A stretch of 64,000 nucleotides of DNA, taken from assembly GCA_963759115.1 (NCBI GenBank), contig CAVWXT010000003.1:150169-214168 (forward strand), in the 5' to 3' direction. This document shows positions 9,351 to 19,400 of this stretch, in pieces. Below the pieces are notes generated by a model, which was given only the letters and a program-made list of their open reading frames with translations, was not told where the DNA came from and did not search any database. The translations under genes were made by a program, and so were the position numbers. Position 1 is the first letter of the stretch. Each line of letters starts with the position of its first letter. Origin of the DNA: CAVWXT01 sp963759115 (GTDB lineage: Bacteria > Planctomycetota > Planctomycetia > Pirellulales > Thermoguttaceae).

Positions 9351-12038
9351 CTACTCCACCGCTTTGCTCACCAACACCACGTCCTGCTCTTGCTCATCGT
9401 TGAGCTGGAAGCCGCGGTTGCGGAAGGTGGCCAACATGCGGGTGTTTTCCTTGGAGACTTCGGCCACGACTCGCTTCACGCCCCAAGTCTTGGCCACTTC
9501 GAGACAGTAGTCGGTCAATACCCCGCCCAGTCCGTGGCCCTGCCAGCGGTCGACAACGATCGCCGCATATTCGGCGGCGTCGTGGTCCGCGTCGGCCACC
9601 AGGCGGCCCACCCCGATCAGTTTCCGCTGCCCGTCCTCCTCCACTTCGGCCACGATGCCCAACTCGCGGTCGTAGTCGATGAAACAGTAGCGGGTAGCCA
9701 TCTCGTGCGTGGTCTGCTTGAACAGGTAGCTGAAGCGGAACCAGATCGACTGGGTCGAGCAGCTTCCCAGCAACTCGTGCCACATCGGCTCGTCTTCCGG
9801 CTTGATTGGCCGCAAGATGACCGGCGTGCCGTCTTTCATCTTCCGCTCCGTGACGTACTCCTCGGGGTACGGCCGGATCGCCAGGTGAGCGAAGGGACGG
9901 ACCGTGCGGACCACCAAATCGCGATCGATCACCACGCGGGCGTCCAGCGCGACAACGTCCTCGGGCGTGACCAGCAGGGGGTTGATGTCCAACTCCTTGA
10001 TCTCGGGGTAGTCGGCCACGAGGTAGGAAAACCGCATGATGATCTCGATCAGCCGGTCGATGTTGGCGCCCGGCTTGCCGCGGTAGCCTTGCAGCAACGG
10101 CCATGACTTGAGCGATTCGAGCATCCGCCGGGCCAGGGCCTCGTTCAACGGCGGCAGGCCCAAGGCACGGTCGCGGAACACTTCCGCGGCGACCCCGCCC
10201 ATCCCCACCATGATGACCGAGCCGAAGACCGGGTCCTTTTTCGAACCCATGATCAGACTCGAAACTGTTGGGATACGTCACCATCTTCTGTACGGTCACG
10301 CCGACGATGTTCGCGTCGGGGCGTTGTTCCTTGGCCCGCTTGGTGATCTTCTCAAAAGCGGAGCGGACCTTCTCGTCGGTGGCCAGATTCAACACGACGC
10401 CGCCCACGTCGGTCTTGTGGGTGATCTGCGGCGAATGGATTTTCAGCACGACCGGGTAGCCCAACCGATTGGCCACGTCCACCGCTTCGTCGGCCGTGCG
10501 TGCCGCCTGCGGCTTGGTCACCGGAATCTCGTAGGCCTCCAGAAACGCCTTCGAGACGTTTTCTGAGAGAATATCGCCGCCTTCCGTGAGGATCGTATCG
10601 AACACCCCGCGGAGCCGCTTGCGGTCAAGCGTGAACCCGAGGGGGATGTCTTTGGGGGTTTCGTGCAGGATCTGCAGATTGCGGGCGTAGGAAACCAGGT
10701 GCATGAACGCCCGCACCGCCTTTTCCGGCGTGTTGTAGGTGGGGATGCCGGCGTTGTTCAATATCTGGATGCCTTCGGCCACCACGCGTCCGCCCATCCA
10801 GGCGGCCAAGACGGGCTTATGGGCGTGGGCCGCCGTTTTGCCCACCACCTCGGCCGTGGCCGTCGGATCGGTCATCGCCTGCGGCGTGAGAATCACCAGG
10901 ACGGCGTCGACGTTCTTGTCTTTCAGCACGATCTCGACGGCCTTGGCGAAACGGTCGGGCGGGGCGTCGCCCAGCACGTCGATCGGGTTGCCGTGCGACC
11001 AGCAGGAGGGCAAAACCTCGTTGAGCTTGTCCTTGGTTTCTTCGCTGATTTCCGCCAGTTCGCCGTTGCGGTCGATCAGGGCGTCGGTGGTCATCACCCC
11101 CGGCCCGCCGGCGTTAGTGATGATTGCCAGCCGGTCGCCTTTGGGGGGCTGCTGCCGGGCCAACAACTCGGCACAGTCGAACATGTCTTCGATCTGGAAG
11201 ATGCGTTCGATGCCGGCCCGCTGAAACGCCGCTTCGTACACGGCGTCCACGCCCGCCATGGCGCCCGTGTGCGAGGCCGCCGCTTGGGCCGATTCGGCGA
11301 ATCGCCCGGCCTTGTAGGCCACGATGGGCTTGGTCCGGGCAAACGCCCGCGCCGCCGACATGAACTCCCGCGCCTCGCTGATCGACTCGATGTACAAGAT
11401 GATCGACCGCGTTTCCGTGGCCGATCCGAAATAGTCGATCAGGTCGCCCATGCTCACGTCGAGCATGTTGCCCACCGAGACGAAGTACGAGAACCCGATG
11501 CCTTCGTCCAGCGCCCAGTCGAGCACCGACGTGCAAGCGCCCCGGATTGCGAGATGAAACCGATGTGTCCCTTAGCCGGCGTGGCCGCGGCAAAACTGGC
11601 GTTCAAGCTGATCCCCGGCACGATCAGGCCCAGGCAGTTGGGGCCGAAGATCCGCATGCCGTCGAACTTGCGCTGCTCAACCCGGACCAGTTCTTCGAGC
11701 TTCCGGCCTTCCGCCCCGATCTCGCGGAATCCGGCCGAGATGATCACCACTCCTCGGGTGCCAATTTCTCCGCACTGCCGCACGAGCGCAGCCACGCTGG
11801 CGGCCGGCGTGCAGATCACGGCCAAATCGGGGGCGTGCGGCAGGCTCGAAATGTCCTTGTACGCCTGCACCCCCTGCACGGCCTCGCGCTTGGCATTGAC
11901 CGGGTAAACCACTCCTCGAAAACCCGAGCCCACCAGGTTTCGCAGCACCGTATAACCAACGCTGGTCGGCGTATCGCTGGCGCCGATGACGGCAACTCGA
12001 TGCGGCTCAAAGATCTTATCCAGGTTCCGAATACTCAC
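9351..12038 (-). CDS. NDP-forming acyl-CoA synthetase fused to GNAT acetyltransferase (two frameshifts)
   Basis: This is a PatZ/Pka-like protein of about 895 residues: an acetyl-CoA synthetase (ADP-forming) core with a C-terminal GNAT domain. In the order read: CoA-binding domain (VAVIGASDTPTSVGYTVLRN), succinyl-CoA-ligase-like domains with the phosphohistidine motif AASHTGAMAG, an ATP-grasp domain (YPVVLKIHSPQITHKTDVGG, ELDINPLLV), then GNAT (VILRPIKPEDEP, VVDRWQGHGLGGVLTDYCL). The frame shifts near 11530 and near 10250 with family sequence on both sides. Relatives either make ATP from acyl-CoA or acetylate lysines of metabolic enzymes; which applies here is not visible. The start at 12038 (MSIRNLDKIFEPHRVAVIG) fits the family. 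Confidence 0.9.
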
Positions 12039-12367
12039 TTCTCGTTCCTCGCCGGGGGCCGTTCAGAGCGGAAGCTCAACCAAAAAGACAACAGCGGCAC
12101 ATAAGTATAGGTCGAGCGAAACGGAGTGTGTGACCGCGTAGGCAGCGAAGCCGTTGAGGACTGCGACATCTGGTGCGATAAAATGAACTGGTCAACTTGC
12201 GATGCTCGTAGCGACCGAGCGATTGCTGCCGATTGCGCTAACCTTGAGGGCGCGCTCGCCGTAGTTTACCACGTCCCACACCGGTCCGGTAGGTACTCGT
12301 TGAGCCGGATTCGACGCGCCGAATGCCACGAGCACAACATCGGTGTCCACCAACAGTGGGGATTCGG
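12039..12367. other. Intergenic region, no supported gene
   Basis: There are 329 bases between the synthetase start and the stop of the glycosyltransferase gene. On the minus strand, beyond the glycosyltransferase stop, another frame reads LLVDTDVVLVAFGASNPAQ and on to about 12190. It is protein-like, but no start or family could be assigned. Confidence 0.4.
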
Positions 12368-13174
12368 TCACCGCGCCGTCAGTCGCTCCCGGACAACCCG
12401 TGCCAAGAAGAGCGGGTTGCCGATGAGGTAGCGATGGGCCTTCAGAGCGGGCTGTTGATAGAGCCGCCAGAGCCATTCGTGGCCGAACTTCCGCAGCCAG
12501 CCGGGCGCACGGCTTACGTTGCCCGCCCAAAAGTCGAACAGTCCGCCGATGCCCAGGCAGACCAGCACGTTCAAACGCGGCAGGTGCTGGTGGATCCACT
12601 GTTCCTGGAGCGGGTTGCCCATGCCGACCAATAGCACGTCGGGGCGGGCGGCGTTGATGGCTTCGATGGCTGCCGAGTTCGTCGCCTCGTCGGCCAGATA
12701 GCCGTGGTGGTAGCCCGCCTGCTTCCAGCCGGGGAACGTGCGGCGGGCGTAGTCGGCCGCGGCGGCGATCGTCTGCGAGTCGGCGCCCAGCATGAAGTAC
12801 GAGCGGCCTCGATCCACGGCGCTTTGGAGCAGGGCCGGGGTGAAGTCGGTGCCCACCAGGTTCTCCACAACGCGGACGCCCTGGAGCCGGGCTGCCCAGC
12901 GGATGCCCGTGCCGTCGGCAAACACGAAATCGGCCGCGTTGAGCGCCTGGCGATACGACGGGTCGGCCGCGGCCAGGTTCAGCGTGTGGGCGTTGACGAA
13001 GAAGACGCTCACCGCCCGGCCCTCGCGACGGCCGATGGCCTCTTCCACCAGCGCGATCGCCTGCTGCCGCGAGACGTTGTGAATCCGAACGCCGAGAACG
13101 GTGAAACCGGTAGTGCAATTGCTTCCTACTTGCCTCCACCGCGACAGCACATCGCGAGGTACGGGGTTACCCAT
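12368..13174 (-). CDS. WecG/TagA/CpsF-family glycosyltransferase
   Basis: This is a family GT26 glycosyltransferase of 268 residues, the usual length. Relatives transfer an N-acetylmannosaminyl or similar sugar from a UDP donor to a polyprenol-linked sugar at the cytoplasmic face of the membrane, an early step in polysaccharide assembly. Visible motifs are VLGVRIHNVS near the N-terminus, VNAHTLNLAA, the catalytic-region FADGTGIRWAARLQG, RSYFMLGAD, DVLLVGMGNPLQEQWI and the C-terminal GHEWLWRLYQQP. The frame is intact. The ATG at 13174 gives about 20 extra residues before the conserved domain and overlaps the upstream gene by 49 bases. A later non-ATG start is possible. The sugar specificity is unknown. 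Confidence 0.92.
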   Translation of the reverse strand: MGNPVPRDVLSRWRQVGSNCTTGFTVLGVRIHNVSRQQAIALVEEAIGRREGRAVSVFFVNAHTLNLAAADPSYRQALNAADFVFADGTGIRWAARLQGVRVVENLVGTDFTPALLQSAVDRGRSYFMLGADSQTIAAAADYARRTFPGWKQAGYHHGYLADEATNSAAIEAINAARPDVLLVGMGNPLQEQWIHQHLPRLNVLVCLGIGGLFDFWAGNVSRAPGWLRKFGHEWLWRLYQQPALKAHRYLIGNPLFLARVVRERLTAR

Positions 13175-13662
13175 CCGTGCCCGTCGTTCCAGCGGGTTAT
13201 ACCAAAGTCTAGCGGAGGTGGCGGCTGGACACCGTATCGCGCTACCACTTCAACAACTTCTTGCAGGAACTTGCGTGACTCCGCCTCATGGGCTGCTGCA
13301 TAAAGGCTTCCGAATACAATCTCGGTCGTGCGCGTAATGATCAATCGAAAATCACGTTCATCAACGCCAGAAGACGCCAGGACATTCTCAAAACCGCCAG
13401 GAAAAACGTCGCCGAGGGCAACGCCGACCAGTGCCGGTTGACGCTTCTCCCATTTGACGATGTCATCGGGCGATGCTGGGAACTCCCACATGTAGTCGAG
13501 GAAGGCATCGATCTCCGGGTGAGAAAGACCCCGGACTCGGCAATACGATTCAACGCAGCATAGCGCAATCGCTAACCGCCCACCGATCGAAAGCCGGGAT
13601 ACGTCAGCGTCGAACTTACTTGATATGATCGTTCCTCCGAACGTGGACTCGTGCTCGACCAA
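13126..13662 (-). CDS. Hypothetical protein, 178 residues
   Basis: This intact frame was not recognised. It has no signal peptide or membrane span. It is acidic to neutral, with conserved-looking stretches (GLSHPEIDAFLDYMWEFPA, WEKRQPALVGVALGD). The end overlaps the start of the WecG-like gene by 49 bases on the same strand. The compact size, and the neighbouring orphan at 13797-14132, resemble immunity-type or SMI1-like small proteins, but this is only an impression. Confidence 0.6.
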   Translation of the reverse strand: MVEHESTFGGTIISSKFDADVSRLSIGGRLAIALCCVESYCRVRGLSHPEIDAFLDYMWEFPASPDDIVKWEKRQPALVGVALGDVFPGGFENVLASSGVDERDFRLIITRTTEIVFGSLYAAAHEAESRKFLQEVVEVVARYGVQPPPPLDFGITRWNDGHGWVTPYLAMCCRGGGK

Positions 13663-13796
13663 CGGGAGACATTCCCGTTGCCGCCCCTGTCGGAGCGATC
13701 AGCGTCGAACTGCGATTGATTCTACTACGTCATGGCAGTCTGCACCACGCCCGGCGGCGTACGCGAAGCGGCTCTGTGGGCAGGCCGTGTTGGCGG

Positions 13797-14132
13797 CTAG
13801 TGTTCCAACTCATCTGCCGTCAGCAACACACCACCCAATTCCCTCGCTATTTCTTCGGCAACTGGCCGCACGTGGGCAAGGTCGCCCCATACGCTTACAA
13901 CATTCTCCTCGTTCTCGGACCAATGAAACGAGCCGACGTGTCGGCCGTTAATGATTAAATTCGCTGTGGTTTTGGGCGGATTGGTTGTTGCGGGCTTCTT
14001 TGTAAACGGATTGACAAATGTACGTGGTTCTGGCGGAACAAGATCGTCACGCGCCGTGATGAGAGCAATCCACGCAGACCGATCAATACCGGGTGGATCG
14101 GGCTTTGCCTGGATAATGCCGACGAATTCCAT
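13797..14132 (-). CDS. Hypothetical protein, about 111 residues
   Basis: This small intact frame starts best at the ATG at 14132 (MEFVGIIQAKPDPPGIDRSA). An upstream ATG at 14177 is in frame but adds a less protein-like stretch. The ending (VRPVAEEIARELGGVLLTADELEH) looks like a structured helix-strand unit. No family was recognised. It is followed by the 178-residue orphan's region on the same strand, so the pair may be co-transcribed. Confidence 0.55.
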   Translation of the reverse strand: MEFVGIIQAKPDPPGIDRSAWIALITARDDLVPPEPRTFVNPFTKKPATTNPPKTTANLIINGRHVGSFHWSENEENVVSVWGDLAHVRPVAEEIARELGGVLLTADELEH

Positions 14133-14538
14133 GTTATCCACTCCCGCCAACGGCGCTGTAGTCGTACGGAACGTCAAATAAACTGGAATATGTGGCGAGG
14201 ATCGGACAACGTCGGCAACTGCCTGCCACGCGATTCTACTTCGTTTGCGGGGGCACTACAATCGTGGCCAGGACTCATCAGCAGTTCCGCAACGGAAGAT
14301 CGGTGGGGGTAACGCGGGAGGTGAAATGACCGGAGGACAGCGACATTTGCGGTGTGCGTACCGGGATGACGGTAAGCGGGGCATTTTCCAAGAGGGGTCA
14401 AGGACCAGACGGGGCGCGCGACGTGGGAGTCCCCGGAACAGCCGTAGCTGTCAGGTTGGGACAGGCGCGAGGGGCCGCTTCTACGGCAGGTACCGCACGA
14501 GGAGAGGCAGAACGGTCATGGCCGGCACGTGGACCGAG
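14133..14538. other. Stretch without a supported gene, flanking the IS
   Basis: There are 406 bases between the orphan gene and the stop of the transposase. They are Arg/Gly-rich in every frame and show no family. Part of this may belong to the IS end, but no inverted repeat matching the other side was found. Confidence 0.45.
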
Positions 14539-15775
14539 CTATGGTCCTCGGGCGTATTGTCCGCCGCACCGCCGGGAGTGGACCAAAGCCGCGTAGAGTT
14601 CGGCGGCCAAGCCGATCAGCGTGAAACGATCACGAAAGGGCGGCTTGAGGTTCCGTCGCCAGAAGCATTGCAGGAGAACGAAGGCCAGAAACAGCGTGAG
14701 CACGAAATTGACGATTGCCGTCGGTTCGTGCTTGAAGACATGATCCAGGCCCCAATGGGTCGAGGTGCTGTTGAAGCAGCCATTCTCGATGTCCCAACGC
14801 CAGTGGCCCGCCCGCCAGAACGACCGCGCGGATAACTGCCGACGGCTGAACGTCGTGGCCCAGTACCACGAGGAGGTCTGCTCGGTGTTCTTCCACTGAC
14901 CGGCGATCCGTTCTCGTCGTTGCTCGGTCTCCTGGGTGTGCAATACCCGCAAGGGCTCCGTGACGCCTTCGGCAGAGGTAAAACCCTCGTCGTCCCAGTA
15001 TTGGACGGTTCGCCGGCCCTCGGTCCACTGGCCGTCGGCGGCGCGTTGGGAGAACAATCCTTGGGCGTCTTGAAGCAAGAGGCGGTGGTCGCCCTTGACA
15101 ACCACGATCACCTGCTTGTGGTGCTCCCGGCAGAAGTTGATGAAGGGGGCCTCGAAGTACAGGCCGTCGCCGACCACGGCGTCGAAGTAGCGGGGGTAGT
15201 TGGCGAAAACCCGCTCCAGCAGGCGCTTGGCGGCCGCCACTTCTCCCTCGCCGGGCCGCTGGAACTCCATGTCCAAGGGAATGGCCAAGTCCTGCCCAAT
15301 CAAATGGCAGACCACGCCACGGTGATAGTATTCGGTGACCTCTTGGTCATCCACTATCAAGGTGCGGGTGAGGCATTGGTCGCAGCAGCGTTTGCGGCTG
15401 GCGAAAAAACTCATGCCCGTCCACGGCCGCAAAAATCCAGTCGCCGCCGCCGTGGAGCACCTTGTTGCGTTTGATGCGGAGGTGGACGTCGCGGAGCACC
15501 TCGCGCAACAAGCCGCTGTCCAACTGGGCGTACACCCGGCCGACGCTGTCGCCGCTGGGGACGCGCGGCCCGACGAAGTTCCGCAGTCGTCCGGGGAAGT
15601 GGCGCTCCTTGTCGATGCCGTTGAGACTGCCGCGGCCGGTGGCGAACATGGCAAAGGCGGTGCCAAAAATGGCTGCGGTGGGAATCACCGGCTCGGGGCG
15701 GGAATCGGTAAGCAGGGCCGTCAGCCTGCGGAACTCGAACACTTTGTCGAGGTAACCGTAGAATCGTGCCATCAT
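14539..15775 (-). CDS. IS4-like DDE transposase (frameshifted)
   Basis: This is a cut-and-paste transposase of about 410 residues. The N-terminal part (MMARFYGYLDKVFEFRRL, SLNGIDKERHFPGRLRNF) is in one frame and the rest in another, with the switch near 15400. Probable catalytic acidic residues are the D of AAVDGHEFF, the D of AVVGDGLYFEAPF and the E of RWDIENGCFN. The last is the usual C-terminal E motif of the IS4 group. The start ATG at 15775 overlaps the stop of the DUF6788 gene (ATGA), implying coupled translation. The frameshift may be a sequencing indel, because downstream conservation is intact. Confidence 0.85.
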
Positions 15776-16155
15776 GGCGGTTTCTCCTTCCCTTGGCGTG
15801 CAAGGGCCTCCTTTTTCTTGGCCAGGAATGTTTCCAGGCACTGTTGTGAGATCGCATCCAGCAATCCGTCCACCTCTTGGCCGGTCTGGACCCAGCGGCG
15901 GACGGTTTCTTCCAGGGCATGGGGAACATAGATCATCTTCCGCTGCCCGCCCCAACGAATCGCCAGACACAGAGCCGGGTGTTTTTGCCCCTGTTGGCAG
16001 CGGCAGCCTTTCTTGCCGCAGGTTCGTTGCATTTCGACCAGGCTGCCGCGGAGCAGCGCGCGATCGGCGACCCGTTGGACCGCCTGGGAGCGGGCATCGC
16101 GTTCTTGGGCGGAGCGATGCGTCCGCGAGGCCGGCCGCGGCATTCGTCGCGTCAT
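15772..16155 (-). CDS. DUF6788-type small protein of the IS
   Basis: This 127-residue basic protein has the metal-binding-like cluster CGKKGCRCQQGQKHP, followed by YVPHALEETVRRWV. This is the pattern of the DUF6788 family found next to IS4-like transposases; its role is unknown, perhaps DNA binding or regulation of transposition. The ATG at 16155 is preferred over one further upstream at 16212 because AGGAG (minus strand, 16165-16169) sits nine bases before it, and the upstream start would run through an AT-rich palindrome. The stop overlaps the transposase start. Confidence 0.78.
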   Translation of the reverse strand: MTRRMPRPASRTHRSAQERDARSQAVQRVADRALLRGSLVEMQRTCGKKGCRCQQGQKHPALCLAIRWGGQRKMIYVPHALEETVRRWVQTGQEVDGLLDAISQQCLETFLAKKKEALARQGKEKPP

Positions 16156-16164
16156 CGGAGGGTT

Positions 16165-16169
16165 CTCCT
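16165..16169 (-). promoter_or_regulatory. Ribosome binding site deciding the DUF6788 start
   Basis: AGGAG on the minus strand, nine bases upstream of the ATG at 16155. The alternative start at 16212 has no such site. Confidence 0.7.
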
Positions 16170-16170
16170 G

Positions 16171-16194
16171 TCTGTTATATATACTTATAACAGA
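16171..16194. promoter_or_regulatory. AT-rich palindrome upstream of the IS genes
   Basis: Nine-base arms TCTGTTATA and TATAACAGA are separated by six bases, just upstream of the DUF6788 ribosome binding site. It is strikingly AT-rich in a GC-rich region. It could be an operator and -10-like promoter, or part of the transposon end. Confidence 0.6.
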
Positions 16195-16346
16195 ATACGC
16201 GACGCCACGCAAGAGATTCTTGGATGCGAATTTGCCCTGCGCCAGGCCGGGAGCTACAAAACGGGGCCTGGCGAGCGGTTACGTCATCAGAAACGCCTTA
16301 CTTGCGGAACTGCTGGCCTCCGCGGCCGGGTGCGGCTTAATTTCTA

Positions 16347-16419
16347 CTGTGGGAGGCGACTCCTGTCGCCGATTTTGCGGGAATCGGCTGCCTTTCGGCG
16401 ACTGGAGTCGCCTCCCACA
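16347..16419. repeat. Palindromic repeat, family C
   Basis: Second copy of the GGAGGCGACTCC element seen at 3114-3186, with arms at 16347-16374 and 16396-16419. It sits 33 bases from the stop of the giant vWA gene and may act as its transcription terminator. Confidence 0.85.
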
Positions 16420-16451
16420 ATCCGTCTGCGGCGTTCGTTGGCCATCGCCGG

Positions 16452-19400
16452 TCAATCCACCGGGACCGTCACCTTCAGCGGCCTCGGCAAGGCGATGGCC
16501 TCGTCCACCAGCGCGAGCCGGGTGGTCAGCAGCACGTGGAAGTTCTCCGCGTCGGCCGGCCCGGCGTTTTCGTAGAAAAAGGTGTGGCGAATCGTGCCCG
16601 TGCTGGAATTGTAGCGACGGACGATCTTGTTGGCTGCCGGCAGCATGTCGATCTTGACGGCGTACAGATCGCTCCCCGGCGGGTGACGTTCGGTGACGAT
16701 CACTCGCAGCGGCTCGTCGCCGCGGCCGCCGGGAACCACGTCGATGTCAAAGGTGATTTCAGCGCCATCCAGCACCAGCAGCGGCTTGTGCTGGCGAAAG
16801 GCGCTGACCGTAAGATCGCGGTCGGGCGGCGTCTTGTAGAGCTTACACCACAACTGGATCTCGGCCTCTTTGACCGACGCGGGCCAGTCCGGCGCCAGGC
16901 AGGTGAGCACCGGCACGGGACAGTCGGGCAGGAAGGTCATGTCGTAGAAGGCATACGCCATCGCCGGTGCGGCTTGCCCGGCGGCAGCCACGGGACGAAT
17001 CTGGATCCACGCCTCCGCGGGCCGGGGACTGAATTGCTCGGCGTCGGCATTTTGGACCGAGACGAAGAATCGGGCCGCCTTTGCCCGCCACTGCGGCAGG
17101 TGGGCCGCCACGTAGAACGAACGCTTCTGCGCGTCCCCGGGCGCCGGAATCTTGTCGCAGGCGTCGCGCAGGTCTTTCGCATAGCGATGATGGACCAGCC
17201 GGTACTCGCCCGCGTCGCCCCCCTTGGCAATGAACAATTCCAGGGCCTCGCCCCCTTCCACGCTGACCCGGGCCTCGGCCGCGTGATCGGGGTCGATGAG
17301 CCGCACCTCGTAGTCCGCGCCTGGGGGGGCGGCCGCTCGATCACGCACGGGGTGTTCAGTTCCAGCGGTTCCGGCGTGATGCGCCGCCCGCCGGGAAGCG
17401 TCTCCACCACGTACTGGCTCAGCGAAAGCGATCGCTGCAACGCCCGCAGCAGCGTCGTCGGGTCCGATGTATCGTGGAAAGCCCCTCCCGTCGATCGGGC
17501 AAGCTCCCTCAGATCGTTGAGCCTTCGCGCAGTTTCTTCTACGCTGAGGCCCGCCTCTTGTTTCTCAATGTTGAAGCCAACGACGTCGAGGTGTATGCGT
17601 TCATTGCCCGGCTTCTTAAGTTCCTGCTCCACGTCTTCACGGTACCGGACGTCGGGACCGCCGCCGGTCTGGTTATTGACTCCGTCGGTGATGGCGACGA
17701 TGCGACGCTGCCCGGCGGCGCCTTCCTTGCGCAAATGGCGGATCGCCTCGATGATCGACAGGTACAGCGGTGTTTCACCCATACTGTCCAAGCCGTCAAG
17801 CTTCCGGCTCAACTCGTCGAACTCATTCTGCCCGAACGGGCCGGGCGAGAGGAAGAGTTCCAGGTCGTTGCTCGGCTTGATTTGGGCCATCTGGGGCGGC
17901 CGAGGAATGAAGCGGAATGCGTGGGGGAACCTCGGATCGTGGACGACAAGCTCGCTGGTGTTCTCGGGGTTCCAACCGACGCGATGCCCGTAAACCATCA
18001 AACCCACGTCAAACGGACTTTCGGATGCCGCCATGCGGCGGAGGATCGCTTTGAGCGTGTCGCGGGCAACGTTGAATCGCGTGGTTTCCTTGCCCTCGAC
18101 CAGCATGTGAGCGCCCATGCTGCCGGAGCAATCGAAAATGAACATCACGGCGCTGGTTTGCCGCAGTTCGCCGCGGACCACGATCGTCGGCTTGGGGTAG
18201 TCCGGCCGCGTGTAGACGATGTCCAGGCCGGTCGCCGGGGGCACGTAGAAATCATCCGACCGCACCTGGCCGCGATAGAGCGCCACCGCCTGCAAGCGAT
18301 CGGCCTTCTTCAAGCGGGCGTCATTGGGAATCCAGTACGGCGGGGTCGAGAGAGTGCCGGGCTCGGCCAGCGCGAGGCCCAAGCGGCGCAAAACGTCCCG
18401 CTTTTCGCTCCACAGAGGCATCAGGCCCGCGGGATCTTGCAGGTAAACCGCCGCCGTGCCCTTGGGCGTATTCTCCGGCACCGTCACCGAAAACGCATGG
18501 CGCACGGCCGGATCGTTCTCGTCGACAAACACGTTCTTGGGCTCGACCAACGGCGTGATTCCCTTGCGGGCGGCCTCGGCGAAGCGTTCAACCACCGACG
18601 TCCAGTGCGGCACGCCTTTGCGAAGCTTGTCGGCCGACTGGCCATACTCCCGCGCCACGACCGCGAAATAGGGCGATTGGCCCTCCGCGGCAGGGCCCCA
18701 GAAGTCGTCCAACGTGCGACTGCCGTGCCAGAGCAGCAAGTAACGCAGATCGAGCCGGCGCAACTGGTCGGCCGGTTCAATGGCCATTTTGTTGCGGAGC
18801 CGAGCGTCGAGGAACAGGGCCGCCGCGCGCGTCAGGCGGTCGGCCCGGCTATCGCCGGCCCGCACCACGTCGGGTGCGTCCGCCGTCTTCTGCTCCAGTC
18901 GTTTGGCCGTCTCCTGTAAATGATGTTGAACTGCGTCGGGCAGATCGCCGAGCGCGCGGCGCACGTCGGCCCCCTGCTGGGCCAGCCGCTTGAGCAGCAG
19001 TTCTTGGGCCAACTCGTCGCGATCGCGCGTACGAGCCTGGTCTGCCGGCGGCCCTCCAGCGGATGCCGCGCTGAGGGGCGGCACGTCGGCCGTTTGACCA
19101 CTCTGGAGGATCATGGCCGCGGGATGGATCTCCCAGTGTCGCAGCCGGTCGAGCCGCTTGGCAACGTCGCCCGCCTCGGACGCCACTTTTTCCGCGACGG
19201 CGACTTCATACTGCGTGCCGGCCGGAGCGATCTTCCGGGCAATCGAGAGCCCCTTGTCGCGGAGGCCGTTCCGCTCGGCGCCGCTCAACAAGGGCACGGC
19301 CAGCACGGCGGCGATGCGCCGCAAAGTGTGCTTGTCCTCGCCAGCCGTTTTGAGTTCCGCACACTCGGCCTGGAATCGCTTGTCGAGCGCCTGTAACGCG

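Larger units (their letters stand above)
14539..16194 (-). mobile_element. IS4-like insertion element with two genes (ends not defined)
   Basis: The element consists of a DUF6788-type small gene followed by a DDE transposase, joined by an ATGA stop-start overlap at 15772-15775. The exact ends are not defined, because no pair of terminal inverted repeats was found. The 24-base palindrome at 16171-16194 is the most likely upstream border feature or promoter. Confidence 0.7.

Noticed and set aside
12190..12367. Protein-like minus-strand reading (LLVDTDVVLVAFG...) after the WecG-like gene
   Set aside because: There is no start codon of its own, no family, and it is only an extension of a shadow frame.
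14245..14835. Plus-strand frame next to the IS, at first considered a group II intron or reverse-transcriptase remnant
   Set aside because: No domain V-type hairpin or RT motif was found; the second half is antisense to the transposase.
16536..17993. Long plus-strand frame (485 codons) opposite the vWA gene
   Set aside because: It is antisense to clear vWA and C-terminal domain sequence and has no family resemblance; long antisense frames are common in GC-rich DNA.
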